DNA from: Oxytricha trifallax | Taxonomy: Eukaryota; Ciliophora; Spirotrichea; Sporadotrichida; Oxytrichidae | DNA length: 64,000 bases | NCBI GenBank assembly: GCA_000711775.1 | Contig: ARYC01000762.1 | Location: forward strand, 1 to 64,000 | Direction of reading: 5' to 3' | Shown: positions 1-12,660 of the stretch, piece after piece | How the letters are laid out: every line of letters starts with the position of its first letter | How positions within the stretch are numbered: the stretch's first letter is position 1 | Made by a program: the position numbers and the translations under genes | Notes under the pieces: model-generated | The model's database searches: none | Told to the model about the DNA's origin: nothing | Seen by the model: only the letters and a program-made list of their open reading frames with translations

Positions 1-71
1 TAAATTACTAATATTTAAACATTAAACCCCTACATAAACCCTATTAAAACCCTAATAAAGTATGTACTAAT

Positions 72-133
72 TGTCTACTTTTATCAATCAAAAACTCAAT
101 CAAACTACTGAAAGGGTTTTAGGGTTTTGATTT
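72..133 (+). repeat. TBE-like terminal inverted repeat (solo right end), degenerate
   Basis: The block ends in AGGGTTTTAGGGTTTTG followed by ATTT. This resembles the right end of an Oxytricha telomere-bearing element (TBE), whose ends carry G4T4 telomere-like sequence and whose target duplication is AAT/ATT. A C-rich counterpart (AACCCCTA, AACCCTATT, AACCCTAAT) lies just to the left at 24-57. The element body would lie to the left, outside the window. The match to better copies at 1452-1529 and 58216-58284 is clear in the last 40 bases and weak before that. Confidence 0.5.
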
Positions 134-149
134 CTAGCATGCTTCTAAG

Positions 150-1430
150 AGAGAGCTATGTATATTCCTGCATTAAATGCTGTTGATCTTAGCAGTTGTA
201 TATAAAATTACTTGAATATAAACGTGCCTAGCAAGGGAAAACTTATAGTATTGTAGAAATACATTTGATTTGGGAAATTAAATTAAAAATAAATAAATTT
301 TAATCTAAATTATTGGCAGTTAACTTTCTGGAAACCCTGAAAATATGGTACTCTTTAGATAGAGAATTCAAAATCAGCTAGACTTTACTATTGGCGGTAT
401 CCCTCTATCGCATCCCTGAAGCGAGATAACGTGATTTTAATTTTTGGAGATTTGTTTAGTTGATTTTAATGCAAAAATTAAAATCGTGTTATCTCGCTTC
501 AGGGATGCGATAGAGGGGTACCGCCAATAGTAAAGTCCAGCTGATTTTGAATTCTCTATCGAAAGAGTACCATATTGTCAGGGTTTCCAGAAAGTTAACT
601 GCCAATAATTTAGATTAATATTTATTTATTTTTAATTTAATTTTCCAAATCAAATGTATTCCTACAATAGTCGACGAGTTTGCATATAAGGAATATTCTT
701 TCAGCTATCTCATTAAGAATGAACAGTATTAGAATGAGTTTGCTATCTAATATATCGTGCTTAGAGAAGCTTAAAAAAGAGATTGCAAGAACTTGCTAAA
801 GCTAGACGGTGTTATTTTAGGCTTTGGATTCATTGCACTAATGCTTAAGAAATATGAAATAACTCTAAGAGACTATTTATATCAAAACAGATATCCGGAT
901 GACTTGAATGATATACTTTCAGATTTGATTAAGGGTGTCTAGGAGTTGCATGACTTGGATATGTTAATAGAGATCTAAAGCCTGAAAATATGATGCTCAA
1001 CCTCTGTCCTTTAGAAGTTGTAGTTATCGATTTGAATAGAGCCTTAAGATAAGAGATTGTAACATTAGCTAAGGTTCTTGGGACACCAGGATACTTCCCA
1101 ATCAGAGAGAAGTGGAAAATGGCTCTATTTAGTGGGATGTATGGGCAGTTGCGGCTATCATATTAGAAAGTGACATGGAAAGCATGTCTTACTTTGGTAC
1201 TAAGCATGAAAAACAATCAATTAGCTTAGCCTAGAAGCATATAAAGTAAGAAGATGTCTGCGAAGAAATAAAAAACTTAGCAGAGATGATAATCGTGAGA
1301 GCTCCTTCATATCATAGATAATCCTGAGATGACAGACTTGAGCCACTATAGAGAGCAATTCAAGAGATACAACAAAGACAAGCAGTTTGAATTAAGTACT
1401 CTAATACTCATTAAATATTCATTAAATTCA
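150..1430 (+). pseudogene. Protein kinase pseudogene, probably the TBE 57-kDa ORF
   Basis: With TAA/TAG read as Gln, the plus strand reads as a serine/threonine kinase in pieces. Frame 1 from 673 (NEFAIQY, LREAQKRDC, LRDYLYQNRYPDD, GVQELHD) gives the N-lobe end and helix E. Frame 3 from about 960 gives the catalytic loop NRDLKPENMM, then VVVIDLNRAL, where DLN replaces the usual DFG, then LGTPGYFPIREKW. Frame 2 from 1133 gives WDVWAVAAIILES. Frame 3 returns at 1329 with MTDLSHYREQFKRYNKDKQF. Three frame changes therefore break it. Residues before 249 (AMYIPALNAVDLSS) may be its upstream part, cut by the MITE at 249-670. Known TBE transposons encode a zinc-finger/kinase protein, and the TBE-like end at 1452-1529 lies directly downstream, so the assignment is an inference from family plus position. 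A cellular kinase pseudogene is the alternative. Confidence 0.7.
249..670. mobile_element. 420-bp palindromic MITE inserted in the kinase pseudogene
   Basis: The two halves are inverted copies over nearly the whole length. The tips are TATTGTAG(A/G)AATACATTTG, and the inner arms contain GTTAACTTTCTGGAAACCCT, ACTTTACTATTGGCGGTA and TCGCATCCCTGAAGCGAGAT. Only about 40 bases near 430-475 are unpaired. There is no ORF, so it is non-autonomous. Kinase coding sequence resumes within three bases of the right tip, showing insertion into that ORF. Diverged relatives lie at about 55590-55880 and 62080-62365, and isolated tips at about 54700 and 42410. The autonomous partner is not in the window. A target duplication cannot be fixed with confidence. 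Confidence 0.85.
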
Positions 1431-1451
1431 CAAAAAACCTGCGTTTTCTCT

Positions 1452-1529
1452 ACTAACCCCAATAAGACCCCAACTATATCCTACAAATCAAAGCACTTAT
1501 AAACCTCACTTAGGGGTTTTGGGGTTTTG
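1452..1529 (+). repeat. TBE-like terminal inverted repeat, right end
   Basis: Ends in AGGGGTTTTGGGGTTTTG followed by ATTT, matching the telomere-like terminus of TBE elements and their ATT/AAT target. The preceding bases AATCAAAGCACTTATAAA recur almost exactly at 58246-58263, so the repeat is longer than the telomeric tip. I drew it at 78 bp because that is the known TBE1 repeat length. It separates the kinase pseudogene from the last visible block of the beta-helix gene, which begins a few bases to the right on the minus strand. Confidence 0.65.
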
Positions 1530-1534
1530 ATTTC

Positions 1535-4500
1535 CCAGCTATATGGTACACAGCTCCTGAATTGCTTTTGATGTCAAAATAAAATCTATAATATTTTGGA
1601 AAATAAAATAGACTGACTAAGAATCTGTGAATGATCCAACTTTATCTATATTTTAAATACCAATTTCTCCATTATAGCACTTAGAAAAAGTGTTGTCTTT
1701 AGAATCATAAGATAAAATGCTATAGCAAATATAGAATTAATTTGTTAATTCATCTTAAAACATATATTTTGCCATACTATTACCAGCCTGAATTATTGAA
1801 TTAAATCCTTCCTCATTCCCTCTCTAAGCAGAACATATAAAACTATTATTATGTATTCTTAGCTATAAATTTGGGGAGGTCGCCTATAAAAAGTTACTGC
1901 TTCCTTTATAAAACCCAATAAAATCTTAAATTATTGAGTTAATTAATACTACTTCATTTGCATTGTCTATTTAAAGGGCGTTCCATTTATCTAATCCAGT
2001 AGAGCTAATGTTTACTATTTCAACATTTGAGATTGAAATGGGAAAAATTTAACACTATTTATTTATATTTATATACAGTTATTTTTTATGATTGTCAACT
2101 AAGAATTTGCTGCATCAAAAAAGGGGGAATTTTATCTGTCCCTTTAAAATTAAGCTATTTTTATAAATATAAAAAAATATAATGAAATTAATATAAATGA
2201 GCGTTTATATTGATAAATTAAATTTTAATGCATAATTTACTGTTTTTTAAATTTATCTATATGTTTTCAATCTAAAAAAGGGTTAAAACTTTGAAGTTAT
2301 ATACAATAAAAATATTATTATAAATACTTTTCTCTATTTGTATAGCTTAATTAAAAAAAATATAAATTATTATATTTAATAAATTAAAAATTTATGATTA
2401 AGAAATTAAATTTGAATAATTTATTAATGAAAAATGATTTTTTCATATTAAAACTATAAAAAGTTCTCCTCATAAAAAGCCAATTGGATTATTGTTAGTA
2501 CAACTAATATCTTAAATAGTAACATTCTATATCAAATTTAATGAATAGCTCTCTATAGAAGCTGCAGAAGTAAAGTAAAATAAACCACCAATGTTACTGC
2601 TCACATATTTTATTGACGTGTTTGTAATTTGAAATTAGGAATTTTAGCTTTAAGATGTCTAAATTAATGAGCCTTTATTTTGTGTAGATATTCGAGAGTA
2701 GATATTAATAAAAAGCATATAGAATATATTTAAAGAAGATACTCTCTGTAATGAATACTTAAGTTTAATCAAGAAAGTATAAACTGCCCAAACAAGAGAT
2801 ATTTAAATAATATCAATATTAATTATTTTATATATTTAGGGGAGAATTTCCTATATCAAACTTTAAAATTTCTTTATTTGACTAAAATTATGGGAAAAAT
2901 ACTAATCCCCACTTCAATTTCTCATCCCCAATATTAATCAACTTTTAAAAATATAATCTCAAGTTTTATAACTACCCCTTCTCTAATTACTCATCAGGAA
3001 TTATGAAAAAAACTTATTGTTTTAATCAGTAATTAATGTAATTTTCATGAAATTTAATGGATGTTTAAATAAGTAAGATTTGTTCATGCATAGTGATAAA
3101 AGTTTCACAAATTGATAATTAAAAAACTACGTGTTTTTATTTATGGTGCAGGAAACTACTTTTTTGGGGAGGGGACTCTCCCCTCCCTATATTTTAATTG
3201 CTAATTCTTTACAGATTGGATTAGAAATTCTTCAAGGAAATTAAACACCCTGAAGTCATCAATGATTAGTAATTCTCCACTTGGAAATCTATAAAAATAA
3301 TTAAAATATCTGATATTCACTCAAATTTTTTAATTAGTTCTTTTTTTAATTTTAATCTGATATGTTAATAGTGTTATAAGCACCCTTATTTTCTGACACT
3401 TTTATCAGATTCAAAGCATACGGACTTATATTATTGTTAATTTCTTATGATATTTGAGTAATGTTTTATATATTAATTACACTCATATTTTGATTACCTT
3501 GATAATTCAATAAACATCCATCACAATCCATTTAAAATGAAATAAATGGCGTAAATAATTTTTGCATTTTAGCTTTTAAATTATAATATTTTGATTTAAT
3601 AATCTGTGGCAAGTGAATTATCTAATTTTAATTGAATGTTTTGGATGTTTACCGTTGAGTTATCTTTTAACTGTTCTGTTAATAAACTATAATAATAAAT
3701 TTGTTTTTAAAAAAATAATAACTTTAAATCCCAAAAGTAAGATATGATTTACTCTATAAGTTCTAAAATATAAAACTTAAAATTATGGATAAAATTATAA
3801 TAAATTAGTATCATGTATTAAATACTTTGCGAAAAGGATCATTATACTATTTAATTGATTGCATTTTTTATAAAATTTTATAAACAGAGATATGTATTAT
3901 TCTTTTGTATTTTAAAAAGAATTTAATTTTATTATTATATATTTTATATTATTTTATACTTTATACTTATTGCATTACTTTATTTATAAGAATTATATTA
4001 TAAGTACTCCTCCAAAAGCAGCGTAATTATTAATAAATTAAGAATCTGATATGTTTAAATTAACTGAAGAGGTTTACTAAACTTTATATTGCTGTTAGTA
4101 ATTGTATTTTAATATTTCGATTAATCATACTATGATGCAAATAAATTTATAAAGTTTAGCTTATAAAAGCACCTTTATTAGATGTGGAATTTATAGAAGT
4201 TACATTTTAAAGAGTTGTATATCTCTTGAATGTAAATTTCAAATCCTATGATTTATTTATGAAAATATACTATAAACATATAATTATATATAGAGTCAAA
4301 GAATTCTTTATGTTAAGTTTATATAATTTCTATTAATCATGATGTTTCAGATTTAAAATTTAAAAATCCACCACTACCAAAAGCATGAGTATTTTTCACT
4401 GTAATATTAGTAAACTAGAGTGTTTGCTTTACTTCAATATCTATGACAGTAAAATATTTATCGTAATTATTATAGAAATCAATCGCCCCTCCATTTATTG

Positions 4501-7500
4501 TTGCTGTACAATTTTCAAATGATATATTTGTGAATCTAACATCCAGTATATTTTCAAGATAAATTAACATATGAATAAACATCATTATTGTAAATATATA
4601 ACACTGTTTTTTAAGATAAATTGCGCCACCATTCTGAGCAGTGAAATTGATATATCTTGAGTTTTCATCTGAAAAATATTAGGGTATTTGGAATTCATTA
4701 ACTACTGATAACAATCCTCCTTGTTTTGCGATAATTTAATTATTCGATATGTAAGTATTATTTTTTAAAGTCAATATCAATTTTGATTAAGCCATTACTT
4801 ATTGAAAAATGTTTATAATAAACTATAAAGCTATATTTATTAATTACTAATCTAATAGCTCCATAGTCAGGTGGTTAGTATTCGTTATAAATAATAGAAA
4901 ATAATTTTAAATATTTTTTCATATACAAAAATTAGTTAGTAAAATTCGAGGTCAGGTCTTTGACATCGATAGCAGCTTGTAAAAATGGTAGAGTTTTAAA
5001 TATTTACATAGAATAGAGGTTAAGTTGTTATTAGAGAAGGGGAGTTCACGTAAATTATTATTAATATTTATTATGAAATTGAAAGTTAAAATTGGTAACT
5101 CTAGAAATTATTCTTACAAAATATTTATAAATTACAGTTCCAATTTCATCTTATTGCACATCCCAGATCACTGAGTTCAAAATATAGTAAAATTTAATTA
5201 AGCAATAGAATATTGATAGATTTAAGATTCTCAAAGTAGGCAATCCCTAAAATTAAACGATGAAATTTACTCCAGAGTAAATTTAAATTTATTATACATA
5301 TCAACGTTTAATAATAAAAAAATAAAAATATTTTTATTTAACAAAGTTACATAGTAAATATCTTAATAAAATTATCATTCAATTAAATTTCTTAAATAAT
5401 TAAAGTAAAGCTAAGTAAGCAGAGATTATAAAATCTTTTATTATTAATTTCATTTTTTAATTATAATAGGAGAAGATTATTTTGAAATAAAATTATGTTT
5501 ATAATCCCGCCTTAAGATCCAATTATAGCCGGAGCTGTCTCAAAAAATTTATATTAAACATCTCTGAAAATTGTATTATTAAAAGTGAAGGAGAGGTAAG
5601 GAATAAGCATAGAATCATTTTCAACAAAAAATATACCACCTGATTCCAATTAAGTTCGCATTTTATAGAATTACGAATTGGCTACTTGGTATTCCTGAAT
5701 ATTAATTTACCATTAAATATGTGGAAAAATACAAAATCATTATAAAATTTAAAAGAATCATTTAAACAATACTCTACATATCTAACGAAGCCGTTAGTTA
5801 CTTTAGTGATTTTCATTGCTAACCCATGGTAATTTACAAACGTGCAGTTATCCATGATCTTATATTTTTATTTTAATAAATTTAATTAACTTTTTCTTAT
5901 ACACTGTACCATTAGTTGGTGGTTATTGATATAGCCCAATTAACCCAACTCATTTTATTTTTAATATAAATTTATTATATAAAATTGATTAAAATACAAT
6001 TATTTTTTATGATTAAACTCTCTTTTTAATCTCATTATCGTAGTAATTAACTTGTCTATTTCAATATAATATTTTATTATCATATATATATATATATATA
6101 TATAATTTAATCATTAAAATAAAAATTATCTATCATTAACATCCTAAATGTTAGAATTTCTCATGGTAAAATTATGTGTCGCAAAAACGAACCAATAAGA
6201 ATTGAAATAGTAACAAGTAACATTTATTATAGTCATTCTGTTTATATCAACAAACTAAATAAAAAAGTTAATATTAATAATTAAAAATTAAATTTATATT
6301 TTAGAAACTAAATGAATTTGTATGTATCCGATACCAAATTAAATTTAATAAATATAATATTATGATAATATGAATATAGTAGTTTTCCAAGTTAATAATT
6401 TTGAAAATTTATGATATAAATCATAAGCTACTTCTCCTCTAAATTAAAAATAAGTAAATCTAAACGATATATTACGTTCCAGAATCTGCTCCAAATAATG
6501 CAGGACTGTCTAAGCGACTAATTGAGGTAAAATATAAAAATGAAGTTAAAATAATATAAATTATTAATATTTATTGTTTAATTCGTATTTTAGTTTACTT
6601 TAAGATTTGAGTGTGATGTTATTGCATATTAAAGTGTGAATATGAAAATTATAATTAAATTATATAAAATTTATAGAATTTAAAAACCAATCATAAGATA
6701 AGAGATTATTGGATCAATAAAAATTGAATACAATTATTAGTGAGAGTTGTTTCAAATTAAGAGATTTTTAATAGATATTTTAGCACTATAGTATTAGCAT
6801 TTATTTAATGAATAGCGCATCACAAATATTTGAATTTTTAGTCATAAAAAATTAAATAATTTAATTATTAACTAGTTTTATCTAATATGAGGTATTTAAT
6901 TAATCCAAGCATATTTTTTTCCATATATTTTATTAATATTAATATTTTGATATTGATATTTTATCTATGCTCTATATTAGAACATTATAGCTAGTTGTTG
7001 TTTAATGATTTAAAATAAAATAATTTTGACAAATTACTGTTTAATACTAAAATAAAACCATCATTTTAGTCGTGACGTAGACGTATCTGAGTGAGTTGAC
7101 GTGGCAAACTTTAGTAACGTGGCAGTCGTAAAATAGAAAACTCCGAAAAAACCAATCCCGCTTCTACCTAGTCTTCTCCAAAAATCAAGATGTCACGACA
7201 GTTTGTACCTGGGGGCAGAGCTTGTGAGATCCAATTCGGTGATAGAAGGTGTAGAAAAACGCTTACCTGTCCCACCGCTGCTGGGAAACGTAATCCCTGT
7301 CCTTTCGCTGTGGTAGCTTCAGTACCCTAACCCGGTGTGGGAAAAAAATCCTTATCGTTAATTTCAATGATTCCGTCTTCTCACTTTCGAAGGCAGAGCG
7401 TACCTTCATCCTGCTCCCTATTACCTAGGAAACTGAACTCAAGCCAGGAAACTCATCTATGCAGGGAAATCCTTAGCGTGCAGACGACTCGAGGAGTCTA

Positions 7501-10500
7501 GGATCTGACAGATTGAACCCCGCCGACTGGTTCCTCATGCGTTGCGCCCAGTAACCTCCTACCTGCCTTCGGTAGGCCTTGGTGTAGTAGAAAGCTCTAT
7601 TAGAAAGTCTCTAGCCTCAGGCCCTAGTGGGTCACCCTATCCTTATAACTTTATAATTTAATAATTTATTATGATAGCTAGTCTTTATTAATAATTAGAA
7701 ATAAATGATCTAAAAATCAAGCAGTTTCAAATGAGATTATGACTCAAATTGATCTTGTGATTTATTAGAAAAGCCAAAATCGATTTTGAAAAAGCGCTTA
7801 AATTTCTATGAATTTAATTTATTAATAAGATTATAATAAAAGAAGAGAGTTTGCTTATAATTTCATAGAGTTTTGTTATTTTTTTATTAAATTTTAGGAT
7901 ATATATTGTATAGAATTGCAAAATTTTATTAAGTTTTATGTCAAATAACAAACAATTTTATTTTATTTATCATTATTGAAAAAGTCATTATTTTAACAAT
8001 AATATATTGAAGGTTTCTTAAAGTAACAGAGGAGTACCATGTAGATGACCCATCTATCAGCATCTTACTTTAAAAAATAATTATTATTTTATGATCTAAG
8101 ACGAAGTGTACAAACTCTAATCATCAAAAACATTATCATCAACTGGATTTTAATTTTTTATTAAAATCATATAATCTTTAAATCTAATTAATTTATTAAT
8201 CAAAGAAATTTTAAGGATTTTAATCTCCGCCTAATCCTTGAATATTAGAAAATGTGACATTATCCATCAATATCTATAAAATATATAGTTAAAAGAACAT
8301 TTTTAATAAGCTTACTGGACCTCTTGAACTTTGATAAAAAATATTATGAGTGAATGCAGAGTTTCTTTCAAAATATATTTAGAGCCACCTTCCATTTTTA
8401 TATCATAAAGTGACGCATTGTAAACAATCCAAAAGAAAATTTGAGTCTAAAATGTACAAATTAATAATAACAGATTATATCTTACTCTCATATTTAAAAA
8501 CATATTATGAGATGTATTATAATTCATAAAAAAATATTGAATTTTATTGTATCATTGTTTTCAAAGATTATAGCAAATTTAAATAACTTCCTATTTAAGA
8601 TATATTTATAGGGATGTCTTTAAGTTATTAATGGGTTATGGGGTGAATTTACCCAGGTTAGAATATTTATCAAATCAAAAGGTAAAATATATTTAAACAC
8701 CTTTGCCATATAAGTAAAAAATAATAGTCTATAACATTAAAATATATTGTAGATTTTTTTAAAAATAATTAACGTAAATAATTTTGTCTTAGAACTTTGA
8801 ATCCTTAAATATATGAATTTAAAAATTTGCTTGTTATATCTAACTAAATAACTGCTTTGTGAATCAGGTTTTATTATACTATCAAATTCAACAAGTTTTT
8901 CATTAAAAGAGTCGCTATTATCCAAAAAATATTCCCCTCTAAGTTCCTGAAAATGTGCCCCTTTTATCACTAATATCCCAGAATCTGACCCTGATGCATA
9001 ATTATTGATATATACATTATTTTTAATTAGATTTTATCTATACAATATTCCATTTAGAGTGATGTTTCTATTTTGACTAGTGGACCAATACCATACATTT
9101 TCAATTAGTGAATAAAAAACACCATCTGTTATAAGAGAATTAGTTTTTAAATCTGCAAGTGTAGTGGAAGACGATGAAAAAAATCCATTTTTGCTATCAT
9201 CATTAAAGTCTGGTGTGGATGAGAAATTTAAGCAGTCGAACTAAAAGACAGGAGTCTGAACTTATGGACAGCCTATGTTTTGAGTAAAATTATTTGACTA
9301 GATTACATGCCCTCCACATTAGGTGTATGTTTAGAATTTCATCATTGTAGAATTTAAAGAAGTCAAAGGTGTACCTATAGTAGCTCTAGCTCTAACATAC
9401 AGAGCTGAAGAACCAAAATAAGCAGCATTTCTTATGAAACTGTTGTTTTTATAGATACTGGGTGTTCTTCTATAAAAGCTATCGATATAGACAACTCCTT
9501 TAATTACTGTGTTATTTGTGAATAGATTATTAACCAAGATTACTCTAGCACTGCTACTGGCTATGGAAATTAAATTTCTTAACTATAGATGAGTTCTTTA
9601 TTTTACTGCAAGGTACTGCTTTGAAACTGTAGGCTCACTATAAGTTTAAATATTTTAAGAGATATCACATCCTGAGAATTTAATGTGATTATTCCTAAAA
9701 ATATTGTCAGAAAGTACTATTGAGCCAGTATATGCAATTAAATTTAAAACTGAACCGAACAATCTAGGAGCATGAGTAACATCGACTATTATGGGTTTGT
9801 TAATCCTTTACTTCAGAAAATTGAAATTCTAAAAAGTACTCTAAGTTATATTAATCAAATTGCACTGTTTGTCTATAATTTCCTCAGATGTGGAAGTGCA
9901 TATAAAAGGTCTAGTCTTAGTTAATGTGTCATCCATAGAATCATATATTTCATTCATATATCTGAAACCTCTCCTAAATACTTCTCTCTGATTATTTATA
10001 CTTTACATATCAGTATTATAATTGAATTTGGCGTCAGTCACAGTCCCCTTGAAATTTCTGATTATAGAACCACAATTTGATATTCTGTCGAATATAGTAC
10101 TATGAATCGTGACATTAAAACCCCATGAAGTGAGTTGTACAAAAGAATTAAATTCGTAGAGAAAGTTTCTGAATTCTGAATTTATAATCAATAAGTGTTG
10201 TCTTTAAGTGAGAGTCGGGATTTATGAAGACATGAACTTATAAAAGTATTCTTATAAATAAATAATCTTGTGACATAATTATAAATACTGATGAATTACC
10301 CTTTGTGTTGTAACATTCCTCTGTACTGAAAAATAAATAAAATTAGAGTTATTTTTTAATTACGGCTTTGTAGTAAGCATATTTAAAAAGTTGTCATCCT
10401 CACATTATCTTAAATAATTTATAAAACATAAATTATTAATTATGCTATTCCAGAATTTATTGAGCCTTGATTATCAATTTAGCAGCATTGCCCTCGCGTC

Positions 10501-12430
10501 TGTAAACATCTATTTAACTAAGTATTGTCAACTATACAATTAAATCAAGAATATTATTGAGATTTTTACATTCAAATGAGGAATCTATTGAATCTACAGT
10601 TATACTTTAAAATACCAATAAATAAATAGCTTATTAAAAGAATTCTTTTTTTATCTTAAAATATTTAAAAGTTTTGATATAAATATAAACCAAAGATCTT
10701 GATATAGGGAGTTCAAAAGCGCTTCTCAGTTTATTGATAATTAAGGCCTTTTCAGATGATAAAATAAAATAATTTTTATGATTAAAAGCATATACTCAAG
10801 TTGCTGCAAACATATGGCTAGATGGTTAGATTGAGATGAAGACTGTCCATATCTTTCGATGTTTGTTGATACTCATATTGCTTTCTTAATAGATAATGAA
10901 AGTTTTATACATAAATTTCAAAAATTATTATTATAGTAACAAATAATGAGTTCCTCTTAGAAGCTATATAGTAATAGGTATTGTACCATTATAAGGAGCT
11001 GCTAATTCAAAAGCTCTTTAAATCGAATCCATCAAATTATCATAAGGGTCATTTATTGTGCCTTTTGAACTAGAGATATTTGAGCTTAATGATTGATTCG
11101 GTGTAACAAAGATTTCTAATTATGTTGGTAAACCTGAGGATTTGCTTAGACAAGTTCCAAACATATAGTTTGAGGTAGAGTTAACTGATAAGTATTGATT
11201 TATAAACTTATAAATAATCAATTAATTTAATTTGCAGGGCATGAAGTGCATTATGAAGCAAGCCCACCAACGCAAGTTTTACATTTTGAATTACAAGCTA
11301 TAAAAATTTAGGTAACTCTCATTAATTACCTAAACACGTTGTTGATTTGAGGAGACCTTGACTTAAGTATGTGACGTTCCCATAAAATCCTCTTGGGCAA
11401 TTATTTATACACTACCCATTAAATAGAAATCCATTATCACATGCCAAGCATTAGGTTTGATTGCAATTAATGCAATTTTAGAAGCCACTTAACTCGTCAT
11501 TGCAGCCTAAAAAAATGGATGTTATAATTTTGATAAGTTTTTTTAATGGTTTTCTCTTACTGTTACAAGTCTAAAATATAATTTTTAGAAATAATTTACT
11601 TCATATGCATTTAATTTTTTTCAAGTATTTGTGGTAGTATTTAGATAAAAATAAGGTTTGCATAAAGTACAGGTCGAAGATGAAGCTCCAGGGTTTGAGA
11701 TTTGGCAATTTAAGCAGTTAGATGTATGACAGCTTTTACAAAAATTTTAATCTAAATATTTTCCATTTTCACATCCAATAATTTGATTTTATGAGTCGTA
11801 ATAGGTTTGGTTAAACTTTAAACTTATTACTTAATTATATGGAGCAATAGGGATAAAGTTTAAGAAATATAATGCCAGTTTTATTGCATATGCTTTAAAA
11901 ATCTGGGTAGCATTTATCACATTTAGAAATTGTATTGTTAACTTAGCAAGTCTAACAGAGTTGAGAGTTTTGACATCCTATAAATGATTTAAGAGAATTT
12001 GGGATTTCAAATTTTACTTTCACAAGTTTTGAAGTTATTTAAAGTTGTTATTGTGTAGCCATTTATAGATGCATCTGTATTGCATGAATTTACTTGATAA
12101 AATCTATTTATATTTTATTAATTAATGAGGCGCATCCAAAGTTTGGTGAGCATGCTGAACACTAGTCCCCACAACTCCGGCATACTCGATTAACAACATC
12201 ATTGACATAAGCTCGATGCGTGGCTTAACAATCTGGGACGCAGGCCGTGAAAACCTATAATTTATTGTACATATTTGTCGTGTTTTTGAATAGGAATAAG
12301 CTATCGACGCAACTTAAACATTCTATAGCTTCATCTTGTATACCACTATTCATTGTACTTAATTTGCAAGTATTGCACCCATTTATCAATCAACATATTA
12401 AAATAGGCTTAATGTTTAAAATAAAAATAT
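1535..12430 (-). CDS. Cysteine-rich / right-handed beta-helix surface protein, germline gene in many MDSs
   Basis: A large gene read right to left with TAA/TAG as Gln. The N-terminal blocks (about 12115-12430, 11870-12090, 11620-11800, 11290-11515) encode furin-like cysteine-rich repeats such as CRSCGDQCSAC, CQTCQVNN, CKSCHTSNCLNC and CINNCPRGFYGN. A linker block (10950-11215) has FVTPNQSLSS and AFELAAPYNGTIPITI, typical of the start of pectin-lyase-like domains. Then come blocks at 10780-10910, 10670-10765, 10440-10615, 8745-10335 (largest), 8225-8450, 5500-5690, about 4925-5140, 4600-4800, 4360-4560, 4165-4240, 4005-4060, 2460-2640, 1935-2040, 1780-1920 and 1535-1640, with repeated beta-helix rungs of the F.N..A..GGA type (ATINGGAIDF, NNYAAFGGVL, AQNGGAIYL, NSGAVYHIAG). 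The fold suggests an extracellular or cell-surface protein; the function is unknown. Neither the start nor the stop is identified. Apparent frame changes near 12015, 10270 and 8378 and a TGA near 2466 may be lesions or assembly errors. Confidence 0.8.
2645..4000. other. AT-rich spacer of the beta-helix gene
   Basis: Apart from the MITE at 2839-3187, no convincing coding block was recognised between the MDSs at 2460-2640 and 4005-4060. Short MDSs could be missed because all frames are largely open in this code and composition. Confidence 0.4.
2839..3187. mobile_element. G/C-tailed MITE, type A (degenerate)
   Basis: The left end is AGGGGAGAATTTCC and the right end is GTGCAGGAAACTAC followed by GGGGAGGGGACTCTCCCCTC. 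Flanks TATATTTA (2831-2838) and TATATTTT (3188-3195) form an imperfect 8-bp target duplication. The internal sequence resembles 44515-44930, including TTGTTCAT, AATTGATAA and a T-rich stretch before the right end. No ORF. It lies in a spacer of the beta-helix gene. Confidence 0.7.
6078..6103. repeat. TA dinucleotide microsatellite
   Basis: About 12 uninterrupted TA units in a spacer of the beta-helix gene. Confidence 0.9.
7067..7625 (+). repeat. GC-richer dispersed repeat R1, copy a
   Basis: Much richer in G+C than its surroundings and clearly homologous to 63251-63766 in the same orientation. Shared blocks include TAGTCGTGACG, CGTATCTGAGTGAGTTGACG, CTCCGAAAAAA, TTCGCTGTGGTAGCTTCAG, ACTCAAGCCAGG, CTCGAGGAGT, CTCATGCGTTGC and GTAGTAGAAAGCTCTATTAG. 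No ORF is conserved between the copies, so a non-coding mobile repeat (SINE-like) is more likely than a gene. No poly-A tail or obvious terminal inverted repeat is visible. The class is unknown. Confidence 0.7.
8745..10335 (-). CDS. Largest MDS of the beta-helix gene
   Basis: A single frame stays open (TGA only) from about 10260 down to 8745, roughly 500 codons. It reads for example INSEFRNFLYEFNSFVQL, GFNVTIHSTIFDRISNCGS, LSDNIFRNNHIKFSGCD, VNNLFTNNTVIKGVVYID, IYKNNSFIRNAAYFGSSAL and VWYWSTSQNRNITLNG. These are the N/S-rich, hydrophobic-alternating rungs of a parallel beta-helix. The residues upstream (10260-10335) continue sensibly only after a one-base frame change (ECYNTKGNSSVFIIMSQ to YKNTFISSCL). 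In the standard code this block breaks into three short ORFs, which is direct evidence that TAA and TAG are sense codons here. Confidence 0.85.
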
Positions 12431-12489
12431 TTTATAAGTAGGATTCTAAAAAGTAACTTAAATTTTTGAATGTATCGCAGCCTAAAACA

Positions 12490-12660
12490 ATTATAATTTG
12501 AAAGGTTTACGATAGCAATTTTGATTTACAAGGACTTCCTAGTAATCACAAGATTACGCATTTACTATTTACAGTGCTAAAAAATAACACACTAAAATTG
12601 GTATTATTATCATTCCATTTGTAACAAACATTATTTTATAGAATTAGGGAAATAAATTTA
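12490..12660. repeat. Sequence block repeated at 23760-23910
   Basis: Contains GATTTTGATTTA, GGACTTC, AATCACAAGATTA and AAAATAACACACTAAAAT, all found in the same order at 23775-23875. Each copy lies just beyond the 3' end of a TM-family gene (copies 1 and 2), so it probably marks the left edge of the roughly 11-kb duplicated unit. Confidence 0.65.

Larger units (their letters stand above)
5700..8220. other. Long AT-rich spacer between beta-helix MDSs, with one inserted repeat
   Basis: Holds a TA dinucleotide run at about 6078-6103 and the GC-richer repeat at about 7067-7625. I see no clear beta-helix coding outside those, although short blocks may hide near 5760-5850 and 6420-6540. Confidence 0.4.

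Noticed and set aside
1541..1600. Plus-strand WYTAPELLL, resembling the APE region of a CMGC kinase
   Set aside because: The opposite strand reads DIKSNSGAVYHIAG, a beta-helix rung in line with neighbouring blocks of the minus-strand gene, and no other kinase motif follows. Treated as an antisense coincidence.
9331..10191. Separate small minus-strand genes at 9331-9537 and 10003-10191
   Set aside because: They share one frame and join through TAA/TAG codons read as Gln into a single large beta-helix MDS.
12247..12441. 64-codon plus-strand ORF
   Set aside because: Antisense to the cysteine-rich MDS (VCRSCGDQCSAC) of the beta-helix gene.
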